Source: Dasyornis broadbenti | Taxonomy: Eukaryota > Chordata > Aves > Passeriformes > Dasyornithidae | Length of the DNA: 64,000 nucleotides | NCBI GenBank assembly: GCA_013397935.1 | Contig: VZRN01004257.1 | Span: forward strand, 1,573,553-1,637,552 | Direction: 5' to 3' | Shown: positions 11,726 through 23,950 of the stretch, piece after piece | Numbering within the stretch: the first letter of the stretch is position 1 | How the letters are laid out: the number at the start of each line of letters is the position of its first letter | The notes under the pieces: generated by a model | What the model was told of the DNA's origin: nothing | The model's database searches: none | The model's input: the letters and a program-made list of their open reading frames with translations, nothing else | Made by a program: the position numbers and the translations under genes

Positions 11726-14294
11726 TGACACCACCAATTAGTTATCCGTAAATTCCACTTCCTACGAATGTGATGACTGTCCCCTATCAGTTCTACTAAC
11801 GAGGTAAAGGCTGACTTGGCCTGGAAATCACGATGAGATCATAACTCATGTGACAGCAGGTTGTCATTTTATGTATTTTTCATATGGTTTTGGCTTCTTC
11901 TTCAGTCTGTGCTCATCACTGCCAACACAACTCCTTCAGTTGCTGAAAGAACGAGAGAGTGTCTCTTTGTAAGGTTGGCTCCATTTCCCTTGGGTTGGCT
12001 GTGGAGCACTGGATATTTGTTGCATTTTAATTGGGAACATAATCTTTAAACCACGTCTCAGACACAGTTTTGAAATACTGTCTCAAAAATGCAACTTTTC
12101 CTGAAGAAACTGGTAAGAGTCTCTGCGTGTGTTTGTGTGGTTGTGCCCTCTTTTCTGCTTTCTGCTGAAAGAGTGGAAAACTGCTTCCTACCCCAGCAAA
12201 ACCAGTAACGCCACTCAGGGATTTTCTGTTTTGATGGGATTTGTCCCCTCCAAATAAGCAGGTAAAAAAAAGGCAGTTCAAACGAAGTGGCAACTTAATG
12301 TCTCTTTCCAGTTAGGATGGCTCTGCTGAGATGCTGTGCTCTCTTCCAAGGCTCTGAGAGGAAGAGAGTTGCAGGAAGAGCAGGGATAAATAAATCCTGC
12401 TTTCCCTCCAGGGCATGAGCGCTCACATCAGACCCAGGGCCAGGTAATTGCTGCTACAATTCCTGCAGCCAAGGATCTCGAGAAGGAGCGCTTTGGAAGA
12501 AAAGAAATCTCTCTGTGGCTGGATCTGAAATAGAAGTGTTGTGTCCTACAGCAGCAGCACAATCTTGTGCAGCAAGTGTGCCTAAAAAAACAAACCATAA
12601 AGCACAAAACGTTCCTACAAAACCTCAGTTCGTTTCCGTGGAGGCCATGGGAATGTACCCAGTGATGTCATCAGAGAAACTTGCTAAAACATGGGAGTAA
12701 ATTGAGATTTTGGTGAGGAGGGCTGGGCAGGGTGAAACACAAGGGATGCAGCAGAATGAAGGGGTTGCTGTGGGGTCCCGAGCTCTAGAGAATGTTGGGT
12801 TTAAAACAGTGCCTGCAGGAAATACAGCAAGATCACAGCCACAAGCACTTTTCAGTGGAAGCTGTTTCCCAGAGCTTAAATTCTGTCTTTTGTCTGGCTT
12901 AATTTCTTCTCAGACGAAGTACAGGTGGGCTTCCCTAGGAAGACACAGCACATCAGCTCTCTGGCTCAGATATTTGCAGAAAATTAGACCAAAGCAGAGA
13001 GAAGAGCAGTATGGGCTGGAAAATGGGAGGAAAAAATGGAATAAAATAGGTTTTATGAGAGCTCACCCTTCCACCCACAAGTGAGGGGTGATGACGTTGG
13101 GGCTATCCATGCCAAGGAGGGAGGCCAGGGGAACAATTAATTCCCATGAATAAAAACATGAAATGAGAAATGAAATAAAAAGTACAGCCCTTTCAGATTC
13201 TGTATTAAAACATAAATGGCATGTGCTCCACCAGGCTTGGAGCTTAAGTTAGTAGTCTTTTATCCAGTCTACCCTATAATATCAATATAATGAGAAATAC
13301 TACTTTTTCCTTCCCTGTGTTATAGTTCACACACATCTACAGTTCTGTTGTAAATTATAGCTGGAGGAAATGGAGAAAGAAATCACCTCTCAGTCTCTCT
13401 GACATTGTAAAGTACATTTAGCAGGAAGACTCACACACAAAAAAGAGAATCCTACACACAAAAAACCATCTAAAATCTATCCACATTATTTTTCAGGAAG
13501 AATATTTTGTTAGGAAAAAAATCGATCGGCAAGATAGTGTAAGCTACACAAATATTTAATTAATTGCCTATTATGTTATGAAGGCTTGGTAACAACAACA
13601 AAAAAATCACCTGAAATTTGATATACGAGTTTTTCATAAATTTAGGCAAATTCTTTGTGGCATTCATTGATGAACTTATTCTAATAAGCTAGCAACCTTT
13701 TAGGAAAAGAAAAATGCAAACATGCATTGTTGGGGGCAGGGGGTTTGACACTTTAAGCTGCCTATACTTTTCCAAGCAGCGTATTAAAAAAACAAAATCA
13801 CAAGTTGCATTGCCTAAAGAAATGGGCTGTGAAAATGGACTGAAAAAACTTGAATAGGTTATACCTTTTAGGTGATAACTTTTTGCATGTATGCCCCACA
13901 TATGCTGATGTTAAAAACTGGACTCTGCCGGTGACTGAAGGCAATTCTGCAGCTGAGCAGAGCAAAGCACTGAAAACCCCGGGTAAAACTGAAGATTTTT
14001 AAAAAATCTGATAAAACCCCCTTAAAATCTAAATTTGCTACATGTGGGAATGATGGACCACTCAGTCATCCAATTCTGTTCCTTTATCTGCAACAAATAA
14101 TAACGCTTTAATTAATGTGGAGTACTCCTTGCTGTTTTAGATTAAGAGGTTTTTAGGCAACCTTTATTTCATCCTCCTCCCCGGCCTGGTGGCATTGCTG
14201 TTTTTCTGCACAAATCCTTTGCAACCTTACCTTGGAAATGCTGTGCTGGATCTGAGAGATCTGAAAAGAAAGCAGAGAAAGTTAAAATAAATTT
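11726..14294. other. unique non-coding sequence
   Basis: No gene is recognised. The plus-strand frame at 12710-13084 (124 codons) has no domain. From 13130 to 13640 the sequence is AT-rich with TTAATTAATTGCC near 13557, a texture compatible with, but not proof of, a regulatory element. Confidence 0.6.
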
Positions 14295-14311
14295 AAAAAA
14301 AAAAAAAAAAA
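14295..14311. repeat. poly-A run
   Basis: Seventeen A follow AAATAAATTT. On the minus strand this gives the poly-phenylalanine part of a chance open frame at 14169-14387. Confidence 0.85.
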
Positions 14312-14434
14312 GAAAGCAAGAAAAAAGACATAGGGATAGTAATAGCAGGGCCAGGAGAGGGGTAAGAGGAACGATACAGATGTACATTAATCCCCTGTTT
14401 TAATCTTTGGGATGTGAACATGTCAGTGAGGCAC

Positions 14435-14450
14435 ATTTGCATATAAAAAA
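14435..14450 (+). promoter_or_regulatory. octamer motif overlapping a TATA-like string
   Basis: ATTTGCAT, the reverse complement of the POU octamer, runs directly into TATAAAAAA, sharing its final T. In known octamer promoters the two elements are separated by a few tens of bases, so a real promoter is uncertain. No exon is recognised downstream. Confidence 0.15.
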
Positions 14451-14501
14451 GGTAAATTTGGTTTCATTTGCAAAATCACTTTAATTTTAGCTTTTAACTG
14501 A

Positions 14502-14532
14502 CAGCCTGTGGAGCAGCCTGTGGAACAGCCTT
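14502..14532 (+). repeat. short 12-bp tandem repeat
   Basis: CAGCCTGTGGAG is followed by CAGCCTGTGGAA and a third partial CAGCCTT. The unit keeps reading frame, giving EQPVEQP in the plus-strand frame at 14508-14888. That frame has no other recognisable content. Confidence 0.7.
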
Positions 14533-17400
14533 GGGACCAACACCAACCTCGCTTGCCAATGCTGTTTTATCCTTCCACAGAGCAGAAAGAGCTGCTTAAA
14601 CCTGCAGCTGTTGCGATGCGGCTTCACCAAATCCACTCGAACATTCTTTTTGCCCACTTGATCTGGCAGTGTGAAAGAATTCCCCATCTTGTGCACTCCG
14701 GTAAGGACACGCTGGGTTTTACATCAGTGGGCTGGAAAATATTTGCTGTGAAAGCAGTGTCCCCTTTTCCCCTTTCCTTGCAGCTGGAGCGTTACCTCTT
14801 TACACATCTCTTCAGGACATGGCAGCAAAGAACATTTTCCTGGTGCAGCTCCCTGTCTTTGGCACGGATTTTCCCTTTCATTCCGTGAGTGAAAGTTCAG
14901 GAGCAGGTAGGGTACATGGCCTTTCCACTCAGAGGTGTAATCCGAGGGTATGGCCCAGAGAATGCTCCCACAGAAAAGTCAGCTGTTGCTTGAAAAACAA
15001 AGCAAAATAAAATGTTGAAAATTGAATGAACAGGAAAGGATCTAAATGCGTTATGCACTGTCTGGAGTAGGCATGGTGTTTGTCTCATGTCTCCTCCTGG
15101 CTGCCCTCTGAACTGAGCACAGCAAGAATTAAAACTTTGGGTTTTAATCATCCTTTTTGGAGATGGCTGAAGTATCCATTCAGTCAATAATGTGTGGGTT
15201 TGCATATTTGAAAAACTTTCCCATTGCTACAGCATTTGAGCCCCATCCCTGAGGCACTGTTGCTCCCTTTGCACAGCCCCAGAGCCTGAGGGGAAAAGTA
15301 TTTGGGAAAGGAACTGCCGGCAAACTAAACTGGAGCTGAAATCGCAGCTGCAACGACAGCCATGGACATTCGTATCTCAACTGGCAAGAAATTCCAGCTG
15401 TAATTTTAATAAAATTTCAGTGGACCCCCTTGTTTCTTGAAGGAAACTGTCTCTCCACCAACCCATTGTTTCTCCACTGCCTCGATCTTTGACTGCAGAA
15501 AAAACGTCCTGCCAAGCCTCTTCCCTGGGATGAGATCTTGCATAATTAGAGTTGACACCATTGGGAGTTTAAGGAACAAATATAAATAAAAGAATTACAG
15601 AGAGACCTGACACTTTAATGGACATTTAAAGTATTAAAAATAGTAGTGGCAGAGAGGGTAAATTCCATGTTCATCTGTGGGCAGACACTGACAACTTTTG
15701 AAGCCCGTGGGAATTTTGCATGCCTTAACTTTTCCCTAAAAAGTTACGATTTCTTTACTTCCGAAGGAAATTCCGTATTTTTGCCGTTTAATAAAAACAT
15801 TTCTTTCCAAAAGCAATTTTAGTTGGTACCATATTGAACTGTAATTAAAGATTTACGATCCTATTAAGAGGTAATGCTGTAGTTAACCCTTACTAATAAG
15901 CCTCTCATAAGAGTTCAGTGTTTCACACAAAGCTGAGCGGTTGATGCCTTCTGCAAAATATTTGCTGTATTTCCCAAGAGTCAGCAGAGTGCAGTGCTAC
16001 AGCTGTCCTTCAAATAATCTATACAATCTATACAACTGTGGAAGTAGCCCAGGAAACTCCCAGAATTGCTGTGTTTTTCTGACCTATACATTCATACTGC
16101 TGTCTAAGGCACACATGGTTCCATCCTGATTTCCCAGGATTAGCACACAGATAACCCCACTTCATTTCACACAGCTTTGCTGGGGTGATGGTGTCAGAAT
16201 CATCAGATTGCCACGCAGTGACTCATTCAATTGTGGAACGGGGGGAACGACAGAATTCAAAATAAGGAGGAGATTACTTCAATTCTAATACGATACATGA
16301 ACTAGGGGAAAGAAAACAAAACTACAATATCCTGTGAAAATAATACAGTTGTAACTTTAGTCAATTTAAATTAATTAAATCTATCACAAGCCTTATACTC
16401 AACAACAGTGTGTTTGGTTGCCTTTCTATTATCATATTTCACATACCATTGAATTTGTTAGAAATTCCGTGATGCAAAACAAATTATGGATGTGAGTGAA
16501 ATTTGTTATCTTTTTACACACATTTTTAAGGAAAAAACAGAACAACTGTGTGGGCCATGTATGAATCCAAAGGACCTCTTTCATTTTTTTTTCTTGCTGT
16601 GCAGTTTTTCTTTAGCTTTAGATGATGTAATGTTGGGTCAATTCTGCTTTAAAAACTTTTGTTGAAATTCAGCCAAAACCACAAGTAGAAGCCAAGGATC
16701 TTCCATGTAAGTGGTTGATACAAATATTGCAGATTATTTTTAACTGCACCTGGTTATGCAAAGTTGTTTTGACCATTATTCTACAAACAACAGGCTCTGT
16801 CCTATAATGCCCTTAGGATACAGAAAGGGAAGAAGCTGCTGCATTTTGTTCAGCTCCAGAGAAGGTGGTGACCAAAGCCAGTGCTAAATTGTTGTGGTAA
16901 CAAAATTATTGAACTTTTACGTAAAATCTTTCTTAAACTTTTCCCACGCTTCACAGCACATCAAATAATTCAGAAACAACTCCTCTCTCTTTGCATTTTT
17001 GCTGTACTGGCAGTGATCAGTGGGACTTTTCTGCCTGCACCAGACCCCATTGCTGGGCTTAGGGGAGTAGTGGGGTTTCTGCCTTTTCTATCCCAAATGT
17101 CGCCAAAGCAGTCACAGGAGCACGAGGAACCTTTGCATTGTTTTTCTCCCTAAAAAACCCTAAAGTCAGTCTCTGCATCCATCCCTTGAGGACTTTCTGC
17201 TCCCTGTTTTAGGATGAGAAAATGGAATAAGTGCTACCACGGTTGGTCCACCTTGGGAAGCGATGCTAGAAGGGATGGGAGACTTTTCCAGGATTACCTG
17301 TAGGGAATTTTGGACTGTGCTCTCAGTTTCCATTCTGTTTTATCCACGAAAGTACAACAAAATGCTCTGCTTGGTTCATTTCCCTCCTGAGCCTCAGCCC
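14533..17400. other. unique non-coding sequence
   Basis: No gene or interspersed repeat is recognised. The stretch 15770-15940 is AT-rich with GTAATTAAAG and GTTAACCC-type strings and resembles conserved non-coding DNA. The 16240-16800 part is AT-rich and featureless. A small ATCTATACA duplication sits near 16018-16036. Confidence 0.55.
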
Positions 17401-17880
17401 AGCCATTCTGCCCTGAGGTGAGTGAGAGCAGAGATTGCGCCCTCGCTGTGTTCCCCCTCGCACCGTGGGACACGGGGGCTGAGAGCCGCTCACACACAAA
17501 GGGACGCTGCTGGCGGGGCCGTACAAACGCGGTGTCTGCCTGGCAGCTCGAGTGGGTGCTTTTCCCCCAGCTTACGCTCTTTATTCGCCGTCTCTTCAGA
17601 GCACATTCTGAGGCGGCACCTTAGCAGCTGTTCGGAGGAGGCCGCTGGAGCAGCGAGGAACGCTGCTGACCATCCCAGCGTGGCGTTTCCTCTCCCCTTT
17701 GGAATATGATTCCCAGAGACGCGGAACGCTGCTCTGAAGCAGCAGGAGCTGCAGCAGGGTGCTTTGTGTGCGAGAGGGACCCTGCTCTGCACTCGCAGCA
17801 CCCAACCAGGGCACTCCAGTGCCGGGGGAGCTCCCCTGTCGCCCTCTGCAGGCACTTAGGGCATGGATGGCACCTGCGGT
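17401..17880. promoter_or_regulatory. CpG-island-like segment without a recognised gene
   Basis: I count about 30 CpG in 480 bases, with GC content near 58 percent by eye. This gives an observed/expected ratio around 0.7, meeting the classic island criteria, in sharp contrast to the AT-rich flanks. No TATA box is visible. Stop-poor frames occur on both strands (121 codons minus at 17490-17855, 124 codons plus at 17706-18080), as expected for GC-rich DNA, and none has a domain. In birds such islands often mark promoters, so an unannotated first exon, a lncRNA start or an orphan island are all possible. Confidence 0.55.
17840..17852 (-). promoter_or_regulatory. CTCF-like core motif
   Basis: CGCCCTCTGCAGG resembles the reverse orientation of the CTCF core (CGCCCCCTGCTGG) with two differences. 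It lies at the edge of the CpG-rich segment. A motif of this degeneracy also occurs by chance. Confidence 0.2.
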
Positions 17881-19688
17881 GCAAGCAGGCTTTGTGCAGG
17901 CGAGTCAACACCCAATTCAGGGCCAAAAGGAGCGGATTTTATAACCAAGAATTTGCAAATACTTCAGTCTCTCTGGACTTGTTTCCTTATCTGCAGCAAA
18001 CTTCCAGCCGCTTCGCGTTTTCTTCCTCCTCAGCTGTGGAAAGCAATGCGCTTCTTCTGAGGTGTTCGAACGTTGCTTGATGATACCCCCAAGAACCATC
18101 TGGAAAGGCAAACCAGTTCTAATGAACATTTTAGTTTAAGATAATTGGTTCAAAGCAAAGGCCTGGAGTGATACTTGTCAGTTTAAAAAATATTAGGCCT
18201 TCTAAACCTCCTTAAAAATAGCCCTCCCCAAAAATTTCTTCCCCAGTTGTGTCAAAATTGTCTCAGAATTCAGGTGGATACTCAAACGCATAAAAGAGCA
18301 TCTAAAATACGACATCTTCTGGCTTATGGCACTGAACATAAAGTTAGCATTTACACCTTAACTTGCAGTAAATAGGAACCTTTCCAGAAAGCCTTGTCTC
18401 CATCTAGAACCATGTCTAAAATAAAGGCCTGAAATGTGTCTTCAGAGGGAAATAGGAAAAAAAAAAAGAAAAAAGTTTTTCAAGCATTTTCTGTGTCTCG
18501 GGTAATTCTTCTGTCTTCGTTTCCACAGTGTACAAATGCCCACCTAATTCACCTGTGAAGGGTTAAAACCTTACTCCACAGGGGTTAGTTTATTTTCTCA
18601 ACTTCCATCACAGCTCCTGACATATTTTCGCAAGCTAATTGTTTTTCATGTGAAAGAGCAATTCCATTTGACAAATTTAAGCTATTGCTTTCAATTTAAA
18701 TAGATATGCTTATATATTATTATTATTATAATAAAACAGTAGTTAAATTACATTTCCTGTAAGTCCTTTGTGGTTTTTTTTTCTCTTTACTTCTGATTGG
18801 TGCTTTGATTTATGTATTTTTACAGAAAATTAATATAAGTATGACAAGACATGACCGGAACTGCTCTCTGTATCATGTTACCATTAGAACACGATGTAGA
18901 TAGACATAGATATTTCATAAATTGATTATTAAATTATCCTGCTTTGTGCAGGTTTGGAAATCCTCCTCAGTGTTCTCTTTAATGCCATTTTCAAACATTG
19001 CCAACACTTGCTCCATTTTCCACAGCCCTTAAATATTACAATAACGCGGGGAGTCACTTTCTGAACAGAAAATATTTGCAAAAATGAAATGTTGGCAATT
19101 GATTCCCATTTAGATAGCTTTTCATTATGTGTTTTTTAATGTTGAAATCTCTTTAAGCTCGAGATGAAAAGAATGTTTTGAAATTCCAGTCTATTAATAA
19201 TCTTGCTTCTGCAATGCAGAAACCATCAGGCCACTCCCTTGACACTAAATACATTTATTTTAGCTGTAGACACATTTTTATTTCAGTGTATCTGTAGCAA
19301 GAAAGTGAGAAAGGAAAAAAAAAAGAAAATTAATCCACAATTGAAATATTAGTTTTCTAAACTCACAAAATAAAGTGACTTTATAAATCACCCGGAGCTA
19401 CTGAACAAGTAATGCTGGAAATGCCCACTCAAAATTTATCAGTCCATGCTCCCTAATAAATCAGAGATCACCTATTTTAAGTAGAAACTTCAAGCTTGCT
19501 TGTTTTGGTTGGGTCAGGAAATAGCTGACCCCAGTTTCTCATTAGCAGCTAGTTCAGAGTTCAGGTAAAAGAGTCAGCCAAAAGTTGAAATATTCACCAC
19601 AGAAACTGGAGTAATTATTTTTCTGAAAAAATCATTTTCTTGAAGGAGTTTCATTTTCTGCTTTCCTGGGGAGCTTTTTGTAGGGATA

Positions 19689-19709
19689 TTTTTTTTTTTT
19701 TTTTTTTTT
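19689..19709. repeat. poly-T run
   Basis: Twenty-one T in a row. No neighbouring retroelement body is recognised on the minus strand. Confidence 0.9.
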
Positions 19710-20004
19710 AACTCTTTCTCTCTCTGATCTGAGCTAGCAACTAAAACACTTGGAAGTAAAATAAAAAGTGAAGAAATAATCCATTTCAACAGAGAGTGGA
19801 AACAGTTTTGGGGAGTACCCCTGAATGGAAAATTCCTTATACCTTAATTATGTCAGCAATCTTAGCAAAATCTCACTAAGGATAAAAATGAAGCAAATGA
19901 GTGATTTATTAATTATAGGATTATCAGGAGCACACACAGTATTAACTTGTGGTCTCAGATCTCTGCCCAGGTTGAATATCAGTTGAATAATTTGACTTCC
20001 CAGG

Positions 20005-20019
20005 ACACACACACACACA
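20005..20019. repeat. (AC)n microsatellite
   Basis: Seven AC units. This is a short dinucleotide repeat, probably mildly polymorphic. Confidence 0.85.
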
Positions 20020-21190
20020 TCCTCACATCTGTGCCTGCAACCGAGCACCGTGGACTGGATTTGAACCAATCCCCCTAAAAGGAAATGATCAATCCTCAAT
20101 ACCATCAGTAATTATAATCTTGGTTAAATATTTGGAAATTTCAACAAACTTCCTCCTTGAATTCTTTCGGATTCTGACCTCTTCTTGTCCTTTAGCACCT
20201 CGAGAACTTTTGTAGGTGAAGTAAAAATAGATAAATTTTACATAGGTGGGGTTCATTTAAATAAAACTCACTGAAGTGTTTTAAATCCTTTCTGAAACAG
20301 GTGATTAATTTATTAGCACACAGGACTGGGAATCTGTGTCCAGAACTAAAAGACATGGCTGTCTAGGTGTGAATGAAATAGGAAAGCATCCTTATCTTCT
20401 AAATGTTGCTGGTCATTTTTTAAAGACAACTCTGAGTGGCAGATGGTAGAAAAAAGGTTAATTTTTAACAAAAAAATCATTTTCCCTGCATGGCCATCAT
20501 CCAACATCACATTCTCAAGTTATAAGTACAGAGTTTTCATTTGAATAACTTATTTTTTAAATAAAGGGGGAAATTCTGAAATATATTAGTTAAAGAACAT
20601 GGAAGGGGGTTATTTTAATTTGTTTTTAATTGGCAAATCAGAGTGAGGTCTAAGACAATTCTGATTTAGTACATTGCACACATTAAAAAGCTTCACAGAC
20701 TTGGTGAAGGATAAAGATTCTCAATTCTTGGTGCACCTTAGAAAAATCCTATTATCGACCATTTTACAGAAAAAGAAGATGAGAATAAATCTGCAGCAAC
20801 TTCTATCGAAAATGAATAATCACTTTACAGCTTGTCCTGAAACAAGGTATTTTCAAGTTGATTCAGACTGACATGTTCTCACGTTTAATGTCCCTCCTCG
20901 TGCTGTTGATAAGGTGACGATATCCATGACTGCACGCATCCATCACAGCCTGAGGATGGGCTCAGTTTGAAATCGTCACCAAGAGGCAAAGTCAGCGTGG
21001 AATGTCCCCTTTACCACTGAGCTGGGGGTGCTATAAAAGCTGAAAAAAGAACGGGGTGTGTATTATAGAGGGGCACAGAGTAGGCAGTTTGGGAATTTTG
21101 TGCCTTCCAAGTACCTCAGCCAATGGGGAAAGCAAGAGGGTGGTGCAGCTGGGAAATCAGGATAAAAAGGAGGCTGTGAGAGACCCCATG

Positions 21191-21660
21191 GGAAATGCCC
21201 CATGGCCTCTCCCTTTATTCAGATAAAGTCCCAGGACTGCTCTGTCTCCTTTTTGGACACGAACCTCTGGGGCTGTGAATTTTTCCGCACACTGCCATAA
21301 AAGGGATTTCGAATGCTCGGCTTCCCGCGCCGCAGAGATTCCTGATCTGCAGACAATGACAGGCAGAGCCTGCCTGTGATCTGAACGCCTGCCTGATGCT
21401 CCCACCCCGGCACAGAAGGCCTGGAAGATCCCCGGGAAGGGAGACACATTTCCGAAGGCGAAATCCATTTGCCGTGTCAGAGCCGATGATCTTTGTGCTC
21501 TCTCCCAGCTGCTCGTTCCCACCAGAGCAGCAATCCTGGATGAACGGCACGGGGAGGGAGCCTTTCATCCGTGCTGACGTTTCCACACAGCTCCAGCAGA
21601 TAAGGGTGGCAGGACAAGCCGTGTGCTGTCAGCCCGGGCCTGATACTCCCTGGGATGGAT
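21191..21660. promoter_or_regulatory. second CpG-rich patch
   Basis: I count about 19 CpG from 21301 to 21660 with GC somewhat above 55 percent, giving an observed/expected ratio close to 0.65. Four overlapping frames of about 90 to 123 codons lie on both strands (for example 21157-21522 minus and 21396-21761 plus), none with a recognisable domain. This may be a weak orphan CpG island or a GC-rich patch shaped by biased gene conversion. Confidence 0.4.
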
Positions 21661-23682
21661 GCGTTCCCACTTGGAATCCTCCAGCTCTGCTCAGAAATAT
21701 TGCTCCTGGGGAAAAGACAAGACCTATGGCAGCGTTTCCCTGTTTCCAAATTACAGGGTAAATGAAAAGGTGATTATCAGTATTTAATTGGGAGTAACTG
21801 GGCATCCGCAGGAGATAAAAGAGAATCAAACAGGATGCAAGGTAGAATTAATAATGTATTGGAAATAAGAAGTGAAATGAATTGCCTGTAAGGAAATAGA
21901 AGCTTGAAAATAAGGCCCACAATTCCTGTTCAATATTGTTAATGAAAATTATTAACGTTGATGAAAATGGCCATCATGTCAAGCAGTTATCCCTGGATAA
22001 TTATTTTTTTTCCTTCAGCAGCTCTCCTTCCTTCCCGTTTTATCTGTAAGCTTTCAAGCCTCCTGGCAGGACTGAGCCACACAGCTCAATTTCTGCCCAG
22101 CCTGTGAACCCCACGTGGGTGTCACCACGCTGCTGGGGTTACGGCACTTCATTTGGAAGCTGTTGAGACTTGATTCTGGCACTTTTACTTCAAAATGGGT
22201 TAAACTAGAGGTGAAGAAAGTCTTTAGGGTTGTTTTTTTTTTTTTATTTTTCAGCTGAAGACTAGACACAGTTCACAACACTGACTAATGCTAAAAACTG
22301 TGTTTTCGAGGAGAATAACCCAGCTTTGTCATAACACAGAGAGGTGGAAGTAGAGTTCTGATCTGCATGGGCTTTACAGAGGAAGAGGGAAATTCAATAT
22401 TAAGTCCTACCACGTTGCTTCAGTGGTTTTTGTAACAGCAAACTGCAGATAAAATAAAAATGAATACAAAACGCCCTAAATATCTCAACATCCTCAGCTG
22501 GTTTCCTTTTAATAAGTATATGATGAATTTAAACCTTTTGGAATATATAATGCAATTCTCCACTGCAGACTCGATGCAACTGTATTCTGCATTTTCAGAA
22601 AGAAAGAGACAATTTGCCAGCACTAAGGGCAAGACACACATAATATTTAAAAAGTGCTTTGTTTTCTGAGGCTTGAAATACCAGACTGAGATAATCAGGG
22701 GTTTATTTAAGCTGCCCCAAGAATTGAGTATCTGTATCCTTTGTGAGATACCTCTCACCAAGTTCATGAAGATTTTTAATGTGTTGCTTGCTTCTCCCTT
22801 TTCTAGGGCTTGCTGCAGGTGTTTCTTCTTTCTTTTCCTTTTCCCCCTCCCCTTCACTCCAGAGGTCTCAGATCTCTGATAGTTTTTATTTTGTACATAT
22901 GACACTCGTGCCTAATTTCCAGTCTTGGGTTTCAGGAAAGTGCAGCACCAGCTTGTACTTTCAAAATAAATACAGTGGCAGCCAGCCACTGTAATCAAAT
23001 GAATATTTTTACTAGCAGGGCACATTACAATCCAGCTCTAGAACATTTACTCTCTTTGAACTCGAGAATTGGTTGGAGCTGAATACATGAAACTGTTAAA
23101 AGCCCATTTAAATAAAACATTGGCAGGGGTCCCAAGCCAAAGCCCAGGGATGTCAATGAGAGACATTTTCTTGGCTCTAGTGCACTGCATGGCTGGCTTT
23201 AGAGAAACAGATTTTTTTTCCAATTATATTAAAGCAATTCTGGGGTAGTCATTTACTTTTCAATAAAATCAGTCTTCCATGGCCGGTAACCCAGCTCATA
23301 CAAAGCTCACAGGTGAGTGCATGGCCACCCACAGGCTGCAGGAGAAAACAAAGGCCACATGTCAGGCTAATAATGAGCAAAGTAAAGTACACGTCACAAC
23401 TCATTAAAGAGCCATTACTTAGAAAGTAAAAAAGAAGTAAAGAAAGAAAAAAACCAACAGCAAAAGGATTGCATGTCAGGAAATATTTCCAGAGTACACA
23501 TTAAATATGGCAATTGCAGAAGATGTTTAAACAGAAATAGTGGAGATATTATGTATTTTCAATCTTCCTCGTATTTGGGCAGCAGCACATTAGAAAAATG
23601 CCAAAACAAGTCTGTCGTGAGCATTCTTCTCTTATCGCCAGTGACCTGTATTCTGTCAACTGATATCACAGATATCGACTGG
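21661..23682. other. unique non-coding sequence
   Basis: No gene is recognised. A minus-strand frame of 161 codons (22420-22905) starts MSYVQNKNYQ, contains a basic KGRGKRKRKKK stretch that comes from the pyrimidine tract at 22826-22862, and shows no domain. The remainder looks unique. Confidence 0.55.
22971..22993. repeat. short perfect inverted repeat
   Basis: TACAGTGGC and GCCACTGTA form 9-base perfect arms around a 5-base loop. The hairpin is too short for a microRNA precursor. Confidence 0.7.
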
Positions 23683-23950
23683 TATCACAGAATGGTTTGG
23701 GTTGGAAGGGAAGGGACCTTAAAAACCATTTCATCCCAACACCCCTGGCATGGGCAGAGACAAATTCCACTAGGCCAGGGTGCTCCAAGCACCATCCAAG
23801 CTGGCCTGGGACACTTCCAGGGATGAGGCATCCACAGCTTCTTGGGGCAACCAACCTCTGCCAGTGCCTCACCACCCTCTGAGTGAAGAATTTCTTCCTA
23901 GCATTTAATTTAAATCTCTCCTCTTTTAGTTTAAAACCATTCCTCATATT
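23683..23950 (-). mobile_element. CR1 LINE fragment, 3' end
   Basis: Reading the plus strand, the copy opens with TATCACAGAATGGTTTGGGT and passes through GACCTTAAAAACCATTTCAT and ACACTTCCAGGGATGAGGCA to about AGTTTAAAACCATTCC. This is the reverse complement of the 3' end of avian CR1, so the element lies on the minus strand and is 5'-truncated, as nearly all CR1 copies are. On that strand an open stretch encodes ARKKFFTQRVVRHWQRL, resembling the C-terminal end of CR1 ORF2. The terminal ATTCTGTGA repeat has about one copy. The 5' boundary is approximate. Confidence 0.93.

Larger units (their letters stand above)
17881..21190. other. unique AT-rich non-coding sequence
   Basis: No gene is recognised. 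The part 18600-19480 is strongly AT-rich with many ATTA cores. It includes a (TTA)n run at 18715-18733. Frames stay below 90 codons after 18130. Confidence 0.6.
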
